DNA of 64,000 nt from Saprospiraceae bacterium (GCA_016717105.1 JADKGF010000007.1:62001-126000), one strand, 5' to 3'; positions 23,224 to 33,368 are shown, counted from the first letter of the stretch. Notes: generated from the letters alone by a model not told the origin. Numbers and translations: made by a program.

Positions 23224-23371
23224 GAGTGGTTTATCTAAATTTACCCATCCTAAATCCTTTCCTTACAATGGAAGTACATTTGAATTCTTTGAGTTGACCT
23301 ATAAATTTATTTAATTTATAAAGGTGCAAGTTAATAATAAAATAAAATTTAACTGGATGGTTATTATTAAA

Positions 23372-23390
23372 GCACTAGTTGAAATAGTGC
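23372..23390 (-). terminator. Hairpin after the 23405 gene
   Basis: GCACTA-TTTCAAC-TAGTGC read on the minus strand, beginning 15 bases after the stop at 23405 and followed by TTTAATAATAA. It is a plausible but weak intrinsic terminator. Confidence 0.45.
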
Positions 23391-23404
23391 GAAAATTTTA
23401 TCAA

Positions 23405-25813
23405 TTATTCTACACGCCTTCTCTCTTCGGCGGCACTTGATTTTTTATTTAAGTTTGACTTGACTTTCGAGCTTCCAAAATTGTATCTGAAAACGACCTT
23501 GTAATTAGCCCTTGCAAAAATCATATTGTTAGAAAATTCGTTTTTTGTATTCGGGTCTATAAAACTAGATCTAAAACGCATACTATTCAAGACATTGTCC
23601 ACGCCAATTGTGAAGGATGCATTTTTTACTTTTTTAAGGATGGCGATATTTAAGGTTCCAAAAGCCTTATTTTGGAATGGTCCGAAAAATCCACCTGAAT
23701 TATAAAATCCGCCTATCTCAGTAGAAAAAGATTTTGGTAAGGTAAATGCATTATTGACAAATAAATTGGCAGACAAACGTTGGATTTTAATGTCTGAAGA
23801 CTCATAAGTGCCATAAATATTTTGTGCAAATCCAGTCAAATTTATATTGATATCCCACCATTTTATGACCGAAATAGGGTATGCAATCGTGGCGGACAAA
23901 GTAGTAAATTTATCAAAATTCCGCACTTTCGCAATAATGTTGTTGGACGAACCCTGAAGAGCAGGCACGAAACGCGCTATTGGGTTTTGGTCTATGGCAT
24001 ATTGGAGCGAAAAGACTTTATTATTGTACTTGTATTCTGCACTCACAGACTGAGATAATACGGGCAAAAGGGTAGGATTGCCAGTGACAAATGATGTAGG
24101 GTCAGTAAAGAGTATAAATGGTGCCAAGTCATTAAATGTGGGTCGAGTGATGCGCCTCGATGCTGATATATTGATGGATGACTTTTCAGAAAGTGCATGA
24201 CTTACAAAAATGCTTGGAAAAAAATACGGTAAATCCCTATCTACAATGATGGAATCACGTTCATTTCTGATCGTAGTATTAGACGATTCATATCTCAAAC
24301 CCAATTTATAATTTGTCTTATTCGATAGCTTGCCACCGACGGAGGTATATGCCGCTACTATATTTTCTTTCATCGCTGCATAACTCGAATATTGAGGTTG
24401 ACGACTCCAAACTTCATTGATTAAATAGTCGACCGATACTTCATTTTCAAAGCTCGAAAGTGTTAGTTTCGCTCCTGATTCAAAATTCAACTGACCGACT
24501 TTGTATTCGTAATCCAAGGCATTGACTAAGACTTTGATTGGTGTACTTTTAAAACTTTTACTATTGGCGCTGATATCGTTGTTTGTGGTCGGTAAAACAT
24601 ATTGATTGGTGTAGATAGTAGGATTTTCAGTTGTATAAGCCAATAAATCTGAACTTATGTTGAGCAAACTTTTATTAGAAAATGTATGTGAAAATCCAAG
24701 ACTTAAACCACCATGCTGCCAATCATTCTTTTCGAACTGCGTACTCAAGATGGTATTGTCATAGTTTTTGTTTTTTGTAATTACAGCTGTACTTCGGGCT
24801 TCCATGGCCCAATTATTAAAATAACCATTAGCACCCAATGAAAGAGATGATTGACCAAAAGTATAAGTAGTACCAATTCTCAAGGTGCCAACATTTCTTT
24901 CTGGGTTACGGTCATTTATCGTAGCAATATTAGTAGTATTGCCCCCAGAAAAGATAGTTCTTTCAAATCTAAAATCCTGACTCTGTTGATTAGCGCTCAG
25001 GGATGCATCTATGTATGAAGACCATTTTTTTGTGTTGAATGTAACAGTAGCATTGGTGTTCCCGATGAAACCTTTATACCCGCCTACAGCAAGTCCAAAA
25101 TTGCCGTTATAGCCTTCGCTTTCACTTTTGATGAGTACAATATTGATAAATCCAGCATTGCCTTCAGCATCAAAACTAGCAGGTGGTGTAGTGATGATTT
25201 CGAGTTTTGCAATATTATTGGCATTGATGCCCGCTAGCAATCCGATAAGCGCATCTTCCTGGATGTATTGCCGTTTACCATTTATCATTACTACGACACC
25301 ATCTCTACCAGCCATCGAAATGATGCCACCTTGCCTATTTACAGTCATACCTGGCGATCGCTCTATGATGTCCAATGCACTACTACCTGCAGTCAGTGCC
25401 GAACTCTGGACATTGATCACCAATCGATCTACTTTTCTTTCATACATAGTCTTGCGCGCACTGACTTGTATCTCATCGATGGTTTGGGCTGATTCAACCA
25501 TCAGAATACTTTCCAATACCACTTTTTGATCTTTGACTATTATATTTTCAATTACTTTGGATTCATATCCCAACATGCCAAGCTCCAAAAAATAGTTGCC
25601 TGGTTCAACTTTAGTTAATACAAAATTTCCCTTTTCATCAGTGACCGTACCAGCGACAAATACCTTTTCGATAGAGTTTTTGAGTACAACTGAAGCATAG
25701 ACTAAAGGTTCATTGGTGGATACTTTTAAACTGCCTTCAAGCGTATTTTGAGCTTTGATGGAAGTACTAAATAAAAGCAATATTACATACGAAATGGTCT
25801 GAAATTGAAACAT
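23405..25813 (-). CDS. Outer-membrane receptor, TonB-dependent-like (OMP_b-brl_3 type)
   Basis: The 802-residue protein has a signal peptide (ending SIKAQN), a CarboxypepD_reg-like Ig domain (about 25-105: VTDEKGNFVLTKVEPGNYFL), a plug-like region (ALDIIERSPGMTVNRQGG, DGVVVMINGKRQY) and a large beta-barrel to the C-terminus (YKVVFRYNFGSSK). This architecture belongs to the Bacteroidota 'outer membrane beta-barrel family', close to TonB-dependent receptors but often without a clear TonB box. The cytochrome c gene upstream ends 18 bp before it, so they may share a transcript. The substrate is unknown. The C-terminus is unusually charged (EERRRVE). Confidence 0.85.
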   Translation of the reverse strand: MFQFQTISYVILLLFSTSIKAQNTLEGSLKVSTNEPLVYASVVLKNSIEKVFVAGTVTDEKGNFVLTKVEPGNYFLELGMLGYESKVIENIIVKDQKVVLESILMVESAQTIDEIQVSARKTMYERKVDRLVINVQSSALTAGSSALDIIERSPGMTVNRQGGIISMAGRDGVVVMINGKRQYIQEDALIGLLAGINANNIAKLEIITTPPASFDAEGNAGFINIVLIKSESEGYNGNFGLAVGGYKGFIGNTNATVTFNTKKWSSYIDASLSANQQSQDFRFERTIFSGGNTTNIATINDRNPERNVGTLRIGTTYTFGQSSLSLGANGYFNNWAMEARSTAVITKNKNYDNTILSTQFEKNDWQHGGLSLGFSHTFSNKSLLNISSDLLAYTTENPTIYTNQYVLPTTNNDISANSKSFKSTPIKVLVNALDYEYKVGQLNFESGAKLTLSSFENEVSVDYLINEVWSRQPQYSSYAAMKENIVAAYTSVGGKLSNKTNYKLGLRYESSNTTIRNERDSIIVDRDLPYFFPSIFVSHALSEKSSINISASRRITRPTFNDLAPFILFTDPTSFVTGNPTLLPVLSQSVSAEYKYNNKVFSLQYAIDQNPIARFVPALQGSSNNIIAKVRNFDKFTTLSATIAYPISVIKWWDININLTGFAQNIYGTYESSDIKIQRLSANLFVNNAFTLPKSFSTEIGGFYNSGGFFGPFQNKAFGTLNIAILKKVKNASFTIGVDNVLNSMRFRSSFIDPNTKNEFSNNMIFARANYKVVFRYNFGSSKVKSNLNKKSSAAEERRRVE

Positions 25814-25831
25814 GGTATTGGAGTTTATTTG

Positions 25832-26419
25832 TTATTTTGATGGACTTGGAGGGATATTACTGGGAACAACATTTTTTACTGGCGGCACACTCTTTAGATA
25901 GGTATAGATAGCCTGTACATCATCATCGGTCAGTTTTGCAAAATTTTGAGATGGCATTGGAGGTAGCAGTGATCGCCCGTTTTCCTGTCCTTTGAATTTT
26001 CCTTTGGTCATTGCAATCTTAAATTGTTCCAATGACCAAGTCCCTAAGCCCGTCTCATCTGGGGTAATATTGCTTGCAAAAGATACGCCCCAAGGTCCAA
26101 CTGTAGCTGTATTATCTGGATAAAATAAGGTCCAACCGCTCTTAAGCGCATCATTGGGGATCGGAGGCAGTTGATTGGAAGATGGAAAACCAGAAAGCAG
26201 CAACTCAGGAATCAATTCTGGACCATGGGCGCCCATACGCTTTGGTGAGTGGCAGTCATTGCATCCTAATGTAGTAACTAAATACTGCCCTTTTTTGATA
26301 AGGCTATCTTGAGTGATTATCGTCTGGTCTTGTCCTTTTTCCACTTTTGATTGGTTGCATTGTGTCAAGGCCAATATAAATGCTCCGAATACGATGCTGT
26401 AAATTAATTTTGTTTTCAT
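25832..26419 (-). CDS. Monohaem cytochrome c lipoprotein
   Basis: The 195-residue protein has a lipoprotein signal with Cys21 (LALTQC), then the haem-binding CNDCH (Cys53, Cys56, His57). A likely axial Met lies in LLPPMPSQNF, and the C-terminus has TDDDVQAIYTYLKSVPPV, typical of c-type cytochromes. It is inferred to be a membrane-anchored periplasmic electron carrier. It precedes the outer-membrane receptor gene by 18 bp. Similar cytochromes accompany dehydrogenases, but no dehydrogenase partner is adjacent. Confidence 0.88.
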   Translation of the reverse strand: MKTKLIYSIVFGAFILALTQCNQSKVEKGQDQTIITQDSLIKKGQYLVTTLGCNDCHSPKRMGAHGPELIPELLLSGFPSSNQLPPIPNDALKSGWTLFYPDNTATVGPWGVSFASNITPDETGLGTWSLEQFKIAMTKGKFKGQENGRSLLPPMPSQNFAKLTDDDVQAIYTYLKSVPPVKNVVPSNIPPSPSK

Positions 26420-26664
26420 GAGTATAAATATATTTGGTATGTGAATAAATTTAAAAATGTTATTACGTTTCCTGTATTTTTCCTTAAAGTCCAGGGCAAT
26501 AAACTAGCTGGTTAAAAATTATTTAATCATAAAGATAGAAGGTCAATAAAATCGAATATTGACCATTGATTGCAAGTAGGTAAGCGTTTTGTTTTTGGTA
26601 GGATTTATTGAGATTTCACGAATCTATATAGCACATACTTAGCGAAGGAAAATGATTGTCTTCA

Positions 26665-27789
26665 TTATCGTGCAAACAATTGTTTTAATTTTTCCCGGCA
26701 TGGTTTTTCTACAAAATAATAAGATAGGGTAGAGACTATAATGATTGCTATGAGATAAATGATACAAATCCATGTTCCATTTCCAAAAGCAAGCTTTACA
26801 CTGCCAGGGCCTCGATATTGATTACCCATTGCTGTAATAATTGGTACAGCAACAAAGAACATAATAAATCCATGCATCAAATAAATGGAATAGGAAATAT
26901 CTCCCAAAAATTGAAATACTTTGTTTTGTAAAAAGGAATAAATTTGTCCCTTATTCATCGAAAATGTCCAAACTACACCTGCGAAGGCAGCTACTATTAA
27001 AATATCATTTGCTCCAATATGCATAAGGACAACCATCAATAAGAACATAATAAAACTGGCAAAATCACTTTTCAAAAATTTTGCGAATATCCCAGATTTA
27101 TATCCAATATATACTACCATGCCAGCCATAAAACCCGCGATACATCTTAACCATCCGTAATCATACGTTACATCCAGATTGTGTGGTACTAAAGCTGTTG
27201 GGTCGAAAGGATTAACTCTAGGTAGCCAATACATAATGGCAAGGTATAAAGCTAAAGACAGGGCAGATAAAACTATCCATCCGCTGCGCTTGTACCTGAC
27301 TATGTATATCGACAGAATCGGAAATATGACATAAGCCCACCATTCTGCACTGATACTCCATGAAGGAACATTCCAAGTGAATATGCTTTGTAGGCCCATC
27401 GAATGAAGTAAAAGCAGGTGTGAGGGTATGGCAGCATAATCATTGATAGGGCTAGGTGGTTCATTTTTTAGGTAATAGGCCAAAACTGTAAACAGCAAGG
27501 TAAACACATGTAGTGGGTAAATCCTAGCAAATCTGGCTCCTAAATATTGCCAATAATCTTTTTTGGCAATTTTGGTGGCGAATACACCACCATATACATG
27601 CAAAATAATAAAACCACTCATTATAAAAAATAAATCTACCATCAAGTAACTTTTGCCTAATATCATCGTTGTTTTTGCGTCCACAAAATTGGCGCAGACA
27701 GAGTCAAAATGATAGATAGCCACCATCATAGCCGCAAGGCCTCTCAAAGGTGTAAGGTTAGAAATAGTAGCGACATTTGTATTCATCAA
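26665..27789 (-). CDS. Acyltransferase family 3 membrane protein (OafA/YrhL-like)
   Basis: The 374-residue polytopic protein starts with NLTPLRGLAAMMVAIYHFDS, the conserved R..A...V...H motif of acyltransferase 3 enzymes, followed by about ten hydrophobic segments (SYLMVDLFFIMSGFIILHVYG; FLGDISYSIYLMHG). Such enzymes move acetyl or other acyl groups from the cytoplasm onto surface glycans or lipids. The acceptor here is unknown. It is separated from both neighbours by more than 150 bp. Confidence 0.9.
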   Translation of the reverse strand: MMNTNVATISNLTPLRGLAAMMVAIYHFDSVCANFVDAKTTMILGKSYLMVDLFFIMSGFIILHVYGGVFATKIAKKDYWQYLGARFARIYPLHVFTLLFTVLAYYLKNEPPSPINDYAAIPSHLLLLHSMGLQSIFTWNVPSWSISAEWWAYVIFPILSIYIVRYKRSGWIVLSALSLALYLAIMYWLPRVNPFDPTALVPHNLDVTYDYGWLRCIAGFMAGMVVYIGYKSGIFAKFLKSDFASFIMFLLMVVLMHIGANDILIVAAFAGVVWTFSMNKGQIYSFLQNKVFQFLGDISYSIYLMHGFIMFFVAVPIITAMGNQYRGPGSVKLAFGNGTWICIIYLIAIIIVSTLSYYFVEKPCREKLKQLFAR

Positions 27790-27945
27790 CCCATAAAATT
27801 TTTAATCCCCGCAATATAGCTCTTTGCCTAGTTTGATATTGGAACATTTATTAGATGGTCGGATAGATTGAGTTTTTGGTATTTTCAAGTTATCGTAAGT
27901 AATTAAATTACCTTTGAGCATTGAGATTTTAATAAGCTCTTTCCT

Positions 27946-29943
27946 TTACATTTTTATCATTTTTTTGAACATAGGTGAATATCCATTAACTTCAATTTTC
28001 AATATATAAATTCCTGGGAGCAAACAATATTTTGAGATATCTTCAACAATATTATGGTCATTTAAAACCAACTTTGTTTTTAATGGGTAAACAATTGCGA
28101 TGTTGTGGATGGGTAAATTTGAATTTATTTGGATGTTTTCTGTAAATGGGTTGGGACTCAACACTATTTTGGTTTCATAGTTGTCCACACTAGAAATACC
28201 AATACATTTACATTCATAATTGATGGTATCTAAAATAGTATTTTGATTCATATCATCGCAGCTACTACCAGGTTCTGGACTTTTAGGGCAGATATCCTTG
28301 GCATCGCAAGTACCATCATCGTCTTCATCCATGAAAATGCCGCGACATGTGCAGTCTGTTTGGATTTTGTCATTTGATGTACATATATCATTGTCATCGC
28401 AGCTACTACCAGGTTCTGGGCTTTTAGGGCAGATATCCTTGGCATCACAAGTACCATCATTGTCTTCATCCATAAAAATACCTTGACATGTACAGTCTGT
28501 TTGGATTTTATCATTTGATGTACATATATCATTATCATCACAAGATACACCAATATTTTGGTCAAATTCAATGCAGAAACCTTGATCCATACAATTGCTC
28601 TGCTTAAAATTACCATTCGTTGTACTAATTGGTGTTATATAATTTATTGTGGGCATTGAGGTTAGGTCAATTTTATTTTGGAAATAACTTGCAGTCATAT
28701 CAGCAATATTTGTTCCTTGAATAAAAAGATGGTATGAAGGGTCGATGTAGGTTTTAAACTTTGTATAGCTTGATTGAATACTGTCAAAATTCATTCCTGA
28801 AATAACTTTACTTAAATCTCCATTACCCAATATAAATGGCTTTGAAACAGACGTGTCTAAGACGGCATGTCCGCCGCCACAAACCACAAAACTCAGATAA
28901 TCAACATTTGCATTTTTAAATCTTGTTATTACATCTTTCACGCCATTGCAATATATTGATTTGTTTACCTCATTTAGCAGCCATCCTGAGTGATAAGAAA
29001 TTTTATCATCTAACAAACCCTGAAAGTGAATGACTCTAGTTTTGTCATCCATATCAATAAGTTCTCCAAATGGATTATTAGTATCGGGACCATCTACAGG
29101 GTATGCAGACGCCCATAATGAAATAGCTTTCATTGTGTATGTTTTTTGAACCATATTGTCAGCTACCCAAAAGTTTAGCCCATCAAGTTTATTAATTGGC
29201 GCTTTAAGGTTATTGTAATTACTAATATTTCCTAAACCTAAATTCATAACCATGTGAGAACCTAAGCTTTGACCTAATCCATAGAATTCATTTGGATTAA
29301 CATTATATATATCAGCGTGAAAGGACATATATTTTGCTGCGGCAGTAGCGACTTGTACTCCCAAATAAACTGCTGCTGGAAAAATAACTTTTGGTTGATT
29401 AGCTGCTGTTTGTTTTCCCATTTGGGCTTCAAGGTATTTGTACTCAGCATTAGGATTAATGTTAGGATTCTCAAAGTAAGCAACCACATAACCTTTCATA
29501 AGGTATTGGGTTACTGTGGTCAAAAAAGGAAATTCAGAAAAATTGGCATTAGCTCCTCCAATTGAGATAAGTACACAAGGCCTTTTTGCTGTGCTCGCTT
29601 TTATAGGCTTAAGAATAATCATCTTAAGATTTTCTATATAAAAGCTAATTAGATGATCCTGTTTTGTAAACTTTACACTTGATATTTCCACATTTCCGAC
29701 AGTTCTGGTATTCCCATCTTTTGAAACTTCACTCATTGCCTGAGCATATCGCATGGAAGAGAAGAAGTCTTTTTGAATTGTAGTCAGATTCTGGTTTTCG
29801 GTAGTATTTGGTATACAAAAATAATCCGTATTGGTAGTGAAATAATCATCTAATGTAGAATTTATATATTGTCTTTGACCAAATGCATTGGTTTGTAATG
29901 AAAGAATTATATATGCAGTCAAGAATAGAATTAAATGTTTCAT
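27946..29943 (-). CDS. Secreted alpha/beta-hydrolase-like protein with Ca-binding repeats and T9SS tail
   Basis: The start is set at ATG 29943 (MKHLILFLTAYIILSLQTNA, signal peptide), giving about 665 residues. An alpha/beta-hydrolase-like domain carries CVLISIGGANANFSE, the nucleophile elbow YGLGQSLGSHM and a late His in VVCGGGHAVLD. Then two 47-residue repeats, rich in Asp (DEDNDGTCDAKDICP, thrombospondin type 3-like) and Cys, are encoded by a 141-bp tandem DNA repeat. The tail (VLSPNPFTENIQINSN ... YILKIEV) is a T9SS type A sorting domain. The enzyme substrate is unknown. Confidence 0.75.
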   Translation of the reverse strand: MKHLILFLTAYIILSLQTNAFGQRQYINSTLDDYFTTNTDYFCIPNTTENQNLTTIQKDFFSSMRYAQAMSEVSKDGNTRTVGNVEISSVKFTKQDHLISFYIENLKMIILKPIKASTAKRPCVLISIGGANANFSEFPFLTTVTQYLMKGYVVAYFENPNINPNAEYKYLEAQMGKQTAANQPKVIFPAAVYLGVQVATAAAKYMSFHADIYNVNPNEFYGLGQSLGSHMVMNLGLGNISNYNNLKAPINKLDGLNFWVADNMVQKTYTMKAISLWASAYPVDGPDTNNPFGELIDMDDKTRVIHFQGLLDDKISYHSGWLLNEVNKSIYCNGVKDVITRFKNANVDYLSFVVCGGGHAVLDTSVSKPFILGNGDLSKVISGMNFDSIQSSYTKFKTYIDPSYHLFIQGTNIADMTASYFQNKIDLTSMPTINYITPISTTNGNFKQSNCMDQGFCIEFDQNIGVSCDDNDICTSNDKIQTDCTCQGIFMDEDNDGTCDAKDICPKSPEPGSSCDDNDICTSNDKIQTDCTCRGIFMDEDDDGTCDAKDICPKSPEPGSSCDDMNQNTILDTINYECKCIGISSVDNYETKIVLSPNPFTENIQINSNLPIHNIAIVYPLKTKLVLNDHNIVEDISKYCLLPGIYILKIEVNGYSPMFKKMIKM
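28259..28540 (-). repeat. 141-bp tandem repeat inside the hydrolase gene (two copies)
   Basis: Units at 28259-28399 and 28400-28540 are nearly identical and each encodes 47 residues of a Cys/Asp-rich, TSP3-like linker. High DNA identity suggests recent duplication and possible length variation between strains. Confidence 0.85.
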
Positions 29944-30324
29944 AAATAAGTAAATCAGAAAATTATTTAATATGTTTTGTAAAAATAAAATCCTAAAGCT
30001 TAATTCTTGGGAAAAAGAAGTAAATGTAACATTTAATTCTATAAACAATAATTCTAAGCAGGTTTAATATCTAAATTATGAAAAATTGAATCAAAATTAA
30101 CTGCTTAAAATATAATTGAATCTATATTTTACTTCAATTGAAGGATATTTTAAAATTTTATATTTAAATACATAGATACCATGATAAAGCTGATGTCATA
30201 AGAAATTTTTAAATCTAGAACATTTGGCTAAAATAAATTGAATAAAAAACCCTGCCTAAATCACTGCAAAACCAGCAAAAAATAAAGTAAAAAAATGATG
30301 CGATATTTTCACGATTATTTATTT
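29944..30324. other. 381-bp AT-rich intergenic region
   Basis: Contains only the 5' region of the hydrolase gene (a possible N-terminal extension of the frame to 30048 is disfavoured by the signal peptide at 29943) and a very AT-rich stretch. I see no promoter pair, hairpin or gene. Confidence 0.5.
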
Positions 30325-31032
30325 TTAGTACAAATTATCTACCCACCATTTGGCAAAGCCCTGCCAAGAAGCCGAATGAGAACCAGCACCTATTACAAAC
30401 ATTATCAAAGATATCACTACATATACACCCATAGGAAAAGCTGATTTTTTATTTCTGATATCCATTATCAACCAAATGATACCCGCACCTGTGGTGCATA
30501 ATAGCATAGGAATAAGTGCCAATGGGAAAGGAATCTCTAAAAAAGCAAAAACAAATCTACCCAAACCAGGAGCTAAAATTATCAGCCCTGTACTAGCCAT
30601 AAACCGTAGGTGATAGCCTACATTTTTCTTATATACCATGGCTAAGGCAAAAATCAACCCTATAAAAAATATATCTATCGTACCGCCATTAGTCATATTA
30701 GCCAAAACATCGGCTTGTGGCTTGGTTTTGATATTGGTCAAATAGCTCTCTTTAGCAGCAAAAAATAAGGATGCCAAGAAGAGTGGCATAATCACGTACG
30801 ACAATTTGCCAACAAGCTTGTGCAATTCATACTTTTTTTCCCGAATCAAATATGCTTGTGCGATTAGCATCAATACCCAAGCCATTGCTAGCATACCATG
30901 TATATGATACACCCAAGGAAAACCATCAAACTTTGGAAAATGTATGAGATAAGTTTTGTAAAAGCCAAGATTTGTTATGATAAAAATCAATACAAAGAAA
31001 ATAAGAAGTCGATTGACAACTGAGCTTGACAT
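30325..31032 (-). CDS. Polytopic membrane protein, unknown function (DUF2306-like)
   Basis: The 235-residue protein has about seven hydrophobic helices (LLIFFVLIFIITNLGF; VYHIHGMLAMAWVLMLIAQ; VIMPLFLASLFFAA; IDIFFIGLIFALAMVY; FMASTGLIILAPGLG; LIPMLLCTTGAGIIWLI; VYVVISLIMFVIGAG). Its His-containing helix (VYHIHGMLA, ELHKLVGKLSYV) resembles DUF2306/cytochrome b561-like folds, but haem ligation is not established. It starts 40 bp downstream of the FGE-like gene on the same strand. Confidence 0.6.
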   Translation of the reverse strand: MSSSVVNRLLIFFVLIFIITNLGFYKTYLIHFPKFDGFPWVYHIHGMLAMAWVLMLIAQAYLIREKKYELHKLVGKLSYVIMPLFLASLFFAAKESYLTNIKTKPQADVLANMTNGGTIDIFFIGLIFALAMVYKKNVGYHLRFMASTGLIILAPGLGRFVFAFLEIPFPLALIPMLLCTTGAGIIWLIMDIRNKKSAFPMGVYVVISLIMFVIGAGSHSASWQGFAKWWVDNLY

Positions 31033-31072
31033 GAAATATATATGAGTTAATTAGTTGAAAGAATTGATCGCA

Positions 31073-32602
31073 CTACCTACATCCCCTGATGCCAGTATAT
31101 GGATCTCTATTAGTATTATTACCAAAAATGGTGGCGCTTCTATCACTTATGCACAGATAAAAACTTTCGTCATTCCAGCTGCCGCCACGGTATATAAGTC
31201 CAAGTGCGGGTATGCTTCCATCAATAATATTTGGAAAAACCGGATCAACTCTAGCACCAGGCCAACTTGTTGCTAAGAATGCATGACCAAGATCGTTTAA
31301 GTATGTTCCTGGGAATGTATTTTTATTGAAGAATCTTCCTTGGACATTTGCAGTTGTGATAACTCTTTCCCGTAGATTGCCACTCATTTCCATTACCCCA
31401 AAAAAACTCCCTCCACTTTTTACTCTATTGCTTGAAGCTGTAGCAAAAATGCCATTTCGGACAGGGCCATCCAGATTATTGAGACTATTTACAGTAGCTT
31501 CATAGATGGCATTGCCCTTGGGGTTAGGTTCTGGATTATTAACATATTCTGTATTTAATGCGGCATCAAAAACAAAATACTGATCATCACCTATCTCCGC
31601 ATTGCCCCAGGCATATTCGTTTTTTGCAGGATATTGTATTCCTCTGCCAGCAATTTCAAATTCAATCTCTGTTAATGGCCTTAAACCTACCCATGCCAAA
31701 TACGCAGCATGATCTACCCAATTGACAAAATTGCAAGCAATATTTTCGCCATCTGAAAGTTCATCATATACATTATTGAAGTCCGAATCACAACCATATA
31801 CGGCGGGAGTATAGGCGCCATTAATTAGTTGTGCTGGCGTTTTTATTTTGATGTAGTTCCTGTAATTGATAGTACTTGGTGCCAATGCAAAAGTGCCAGA
31901 TGGAGATGTGGGAAGGGAAGCAGTATGATTTACTTGTTGGGAATATGTGAGTGAGTTTAGAAAATCTCTATAACCACCTTGGCTTAGTTCGTACTTCATC
32001 ACATAAAATGATGCTGTGTTGGCTATTTCAACATATTCTTCAGGTAAGGGATCAAATACAAAACTTTCGTCATTTTTAAACATAAGATCAGGTGCTAGAT
32101 TAAGATATGAGCTTCTATAGCTATTGTTAGAAGCTTGGTCCCCCAGATAAAAATCAATTACTGGAATATAAACCATCTCTAAAGCAAACAATTTTACATC
32201 AAAAATACCTTGTGCAATACGTGATTCTATACCCAATTCCACATTCACTAATTGAGAAATCCCACTGCCGCTTTCTGATCTAAAGATAAATCTGCCTACA
32301 CCAGGTGCTTCACTAACACTGAAGCCAGCTGGTATCACATTGTTTTGGTCAGTGAAATTGGCACTCAACCAAGTACCGCTTGCAGGATCATAATATTTAA
32401 TAAAAACATAAGCTGCATCCCAATTATTTAGAATGCTACTGCGCCAGCTATTGTCCCAACTGATGTCAAATTTTATTGTGTTGGTATTAGGTTTGAAGCT
32501 GACATTGGTAATCTGCACATTGTTGGCGTGCAACCATAAGGCAGTTAATACAATCCAAAAAGTGATGATTATTTTTTTTGTTTGTATCTTGTTATTGTCC
32601 AT
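31073..32602 (-). CDS. Secreted FGE-sulfatase/SUMF1-domain protein
   Basis: The 509-residue protein has a signal peptide (ending LWLHANN), an N-terminal beta-sandwich region (about 28-150) and a C-terminal formylglycine-generating-enzyme-like domain: FYVMKYELSQGGYRDFLN, ACNFVNWVDHAAYLAWVGLRP (split across), GVMEMSGNLRE, YRGGSWNDESFYLCISDR and TGIRGCR. True FGE uses paired Cys at the end of the RGGS region; only one is obvious here, so a structural or binding role is more likely than sulfatase activation. Its ATG overlaps the stop of the upstream repeat-protein gene, suggesting coupled translation. Confidence 0.8.
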   Translation of the reverse strand: MDNNKIQTKKIIITFWIVLTALWLHANNVQITNVSFKPNTNTIKFDISWDNSWRSSILNNWDAAYVFIKYYDPASGTWLSANFTDQNNVIPAGFSVSEAPGVGRFIFRSESGSGISQLVNVELGIESRIAQGIFDVKLFALEMVYIPVIDFYLGDQASNNSYRSSYLNLAPDLMFKNDESFVFDPLPEEYVEIANTASFYVMKYELSQGGYRDFLNSLTYSQQVNHTASLPTSPSGTFALAPSTINYRNYIKIKTPAQLINGAYTPAVYGCDSDFNNVYDELSDGENIACNFVNWVDHAAYLAWVGLRPLTEIEFEIAGRGIQYPAKNEYAWGNAEIGDDQYFVFDAALNTEYVNNPEPNPKGNAIYEATVNSLNNLDGPVRNGIFATASSNRVKSGGSFFGVMEMSGNLRERVITTANVQGRFFNKNTFPGTYLNDLGHAFLATSWPGARVDPVFPNIIDGSIPALGLIYRGGSWNDESFYLCISDRSATIFGNNTNRDPYTGIRGCR

Positions 32603-33368
32603 TGATTATAAAATTTGTGTTTGGTTGAAAAATAATTGAAGTAGAAGTATTAAGAGTTAACTTTTTGATTTCATCATCAAAATTGACTTGTGGAAAAAGC
32701 AATGCTGATGGTAAAATGATTACTTCGCTGCTCTCATTGGGAAGAATACCACATTGCCAATTGTCGGGATTCTCCCATGCTTGAGATATATAACCAGTCC
32801 ACAAGAGGATTTCACTTAAGCAGTCTGCCTTTTTTAGCTCAAAGTGATGATCTCCTCTCCCGATATGTCCTCTGAAAGCAAGATCATCTGTTATGTTTAG
32901 TTTTGGAATGATAGCTATGGTATGTCCATCGGCTATGCTACCGCGAAAGGCTAAACTATCATCTAATGTACTCTTGGAAAGGAAAAGAGATACCACACCA
33001 TCACCATTGTATCCTTTGGCTGACATAGTATCTTCAATGTTGGACTTTGACAATAAAAGAGACGTACTACCATCAGCAGATATGCCTTTAAAGGCGAAGC
33101 TATCCGTTATGGTTTTATAACCTAAATCAAATATAGCAATACCATCACTGATACTACCTTTAAAAACCACATCATCGGTGATGTTAACTTTGGATAATAC
33201 AATAGATGCTCCACCATCATATGAACTTCCAAGAAAAGCTAAGCTGTCCGTAATCTGCATCTTTGATAAAGTGGTCACGGTAAGTCCATCAAAGCCATTG
33301 CCATTGAATTGTGCATTTATAACGGAAGTATATAGAAAATAGCAAAGAATGGAAATGACGGCTTTCAT
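32592..33368 (-). CDS. Secreted protein built of 24-residue repeats
   Basis: After a signal peptide (ending SVINAQF) come about six and a half repeats of exactly 24 residues between positions 24 and 180. Each has the pattern xx[DG]DGxxxxxLSKxxIxDSLAFKG (for example SISDG...TITDSFAFKG). The repeat resembles glycine/aspartate motifs I know from other Bacteroidota T9SS proteins, but no named family was assigned. The C-terminal 60 residues (WTGYISQAWENPDNWQCG to FIINGQ) look like a G8-type or T9SS-linked beta domain. It overlaps the FGE-like gene by 11 bp and is preceded by a 49-codon secreted ORF. Confidence 0.7.
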   Translation of the reverse strand: MKAVISILCYFLYTSVINAQFNGNGFDGLTVTTLSKMQITDSLAFLGSSYDGGASIVLSKVNITDDVVFKGSISDGIAIFDLGYKTITDSFAFKGISADGSTSLLLSKSNIEDTMSAKGYNGDGVVSLFLSKSTLDDSLAFRGSIADGHTIAIIPKLNITDDLAFRGHIGRGDHHFELKKADCLSEILLWTGYISQAWENPDNWQCGILPNESSEVIILPSALLFPQVNFDDEIKKLTLNTSTSIIFQPNTNFIINGQ

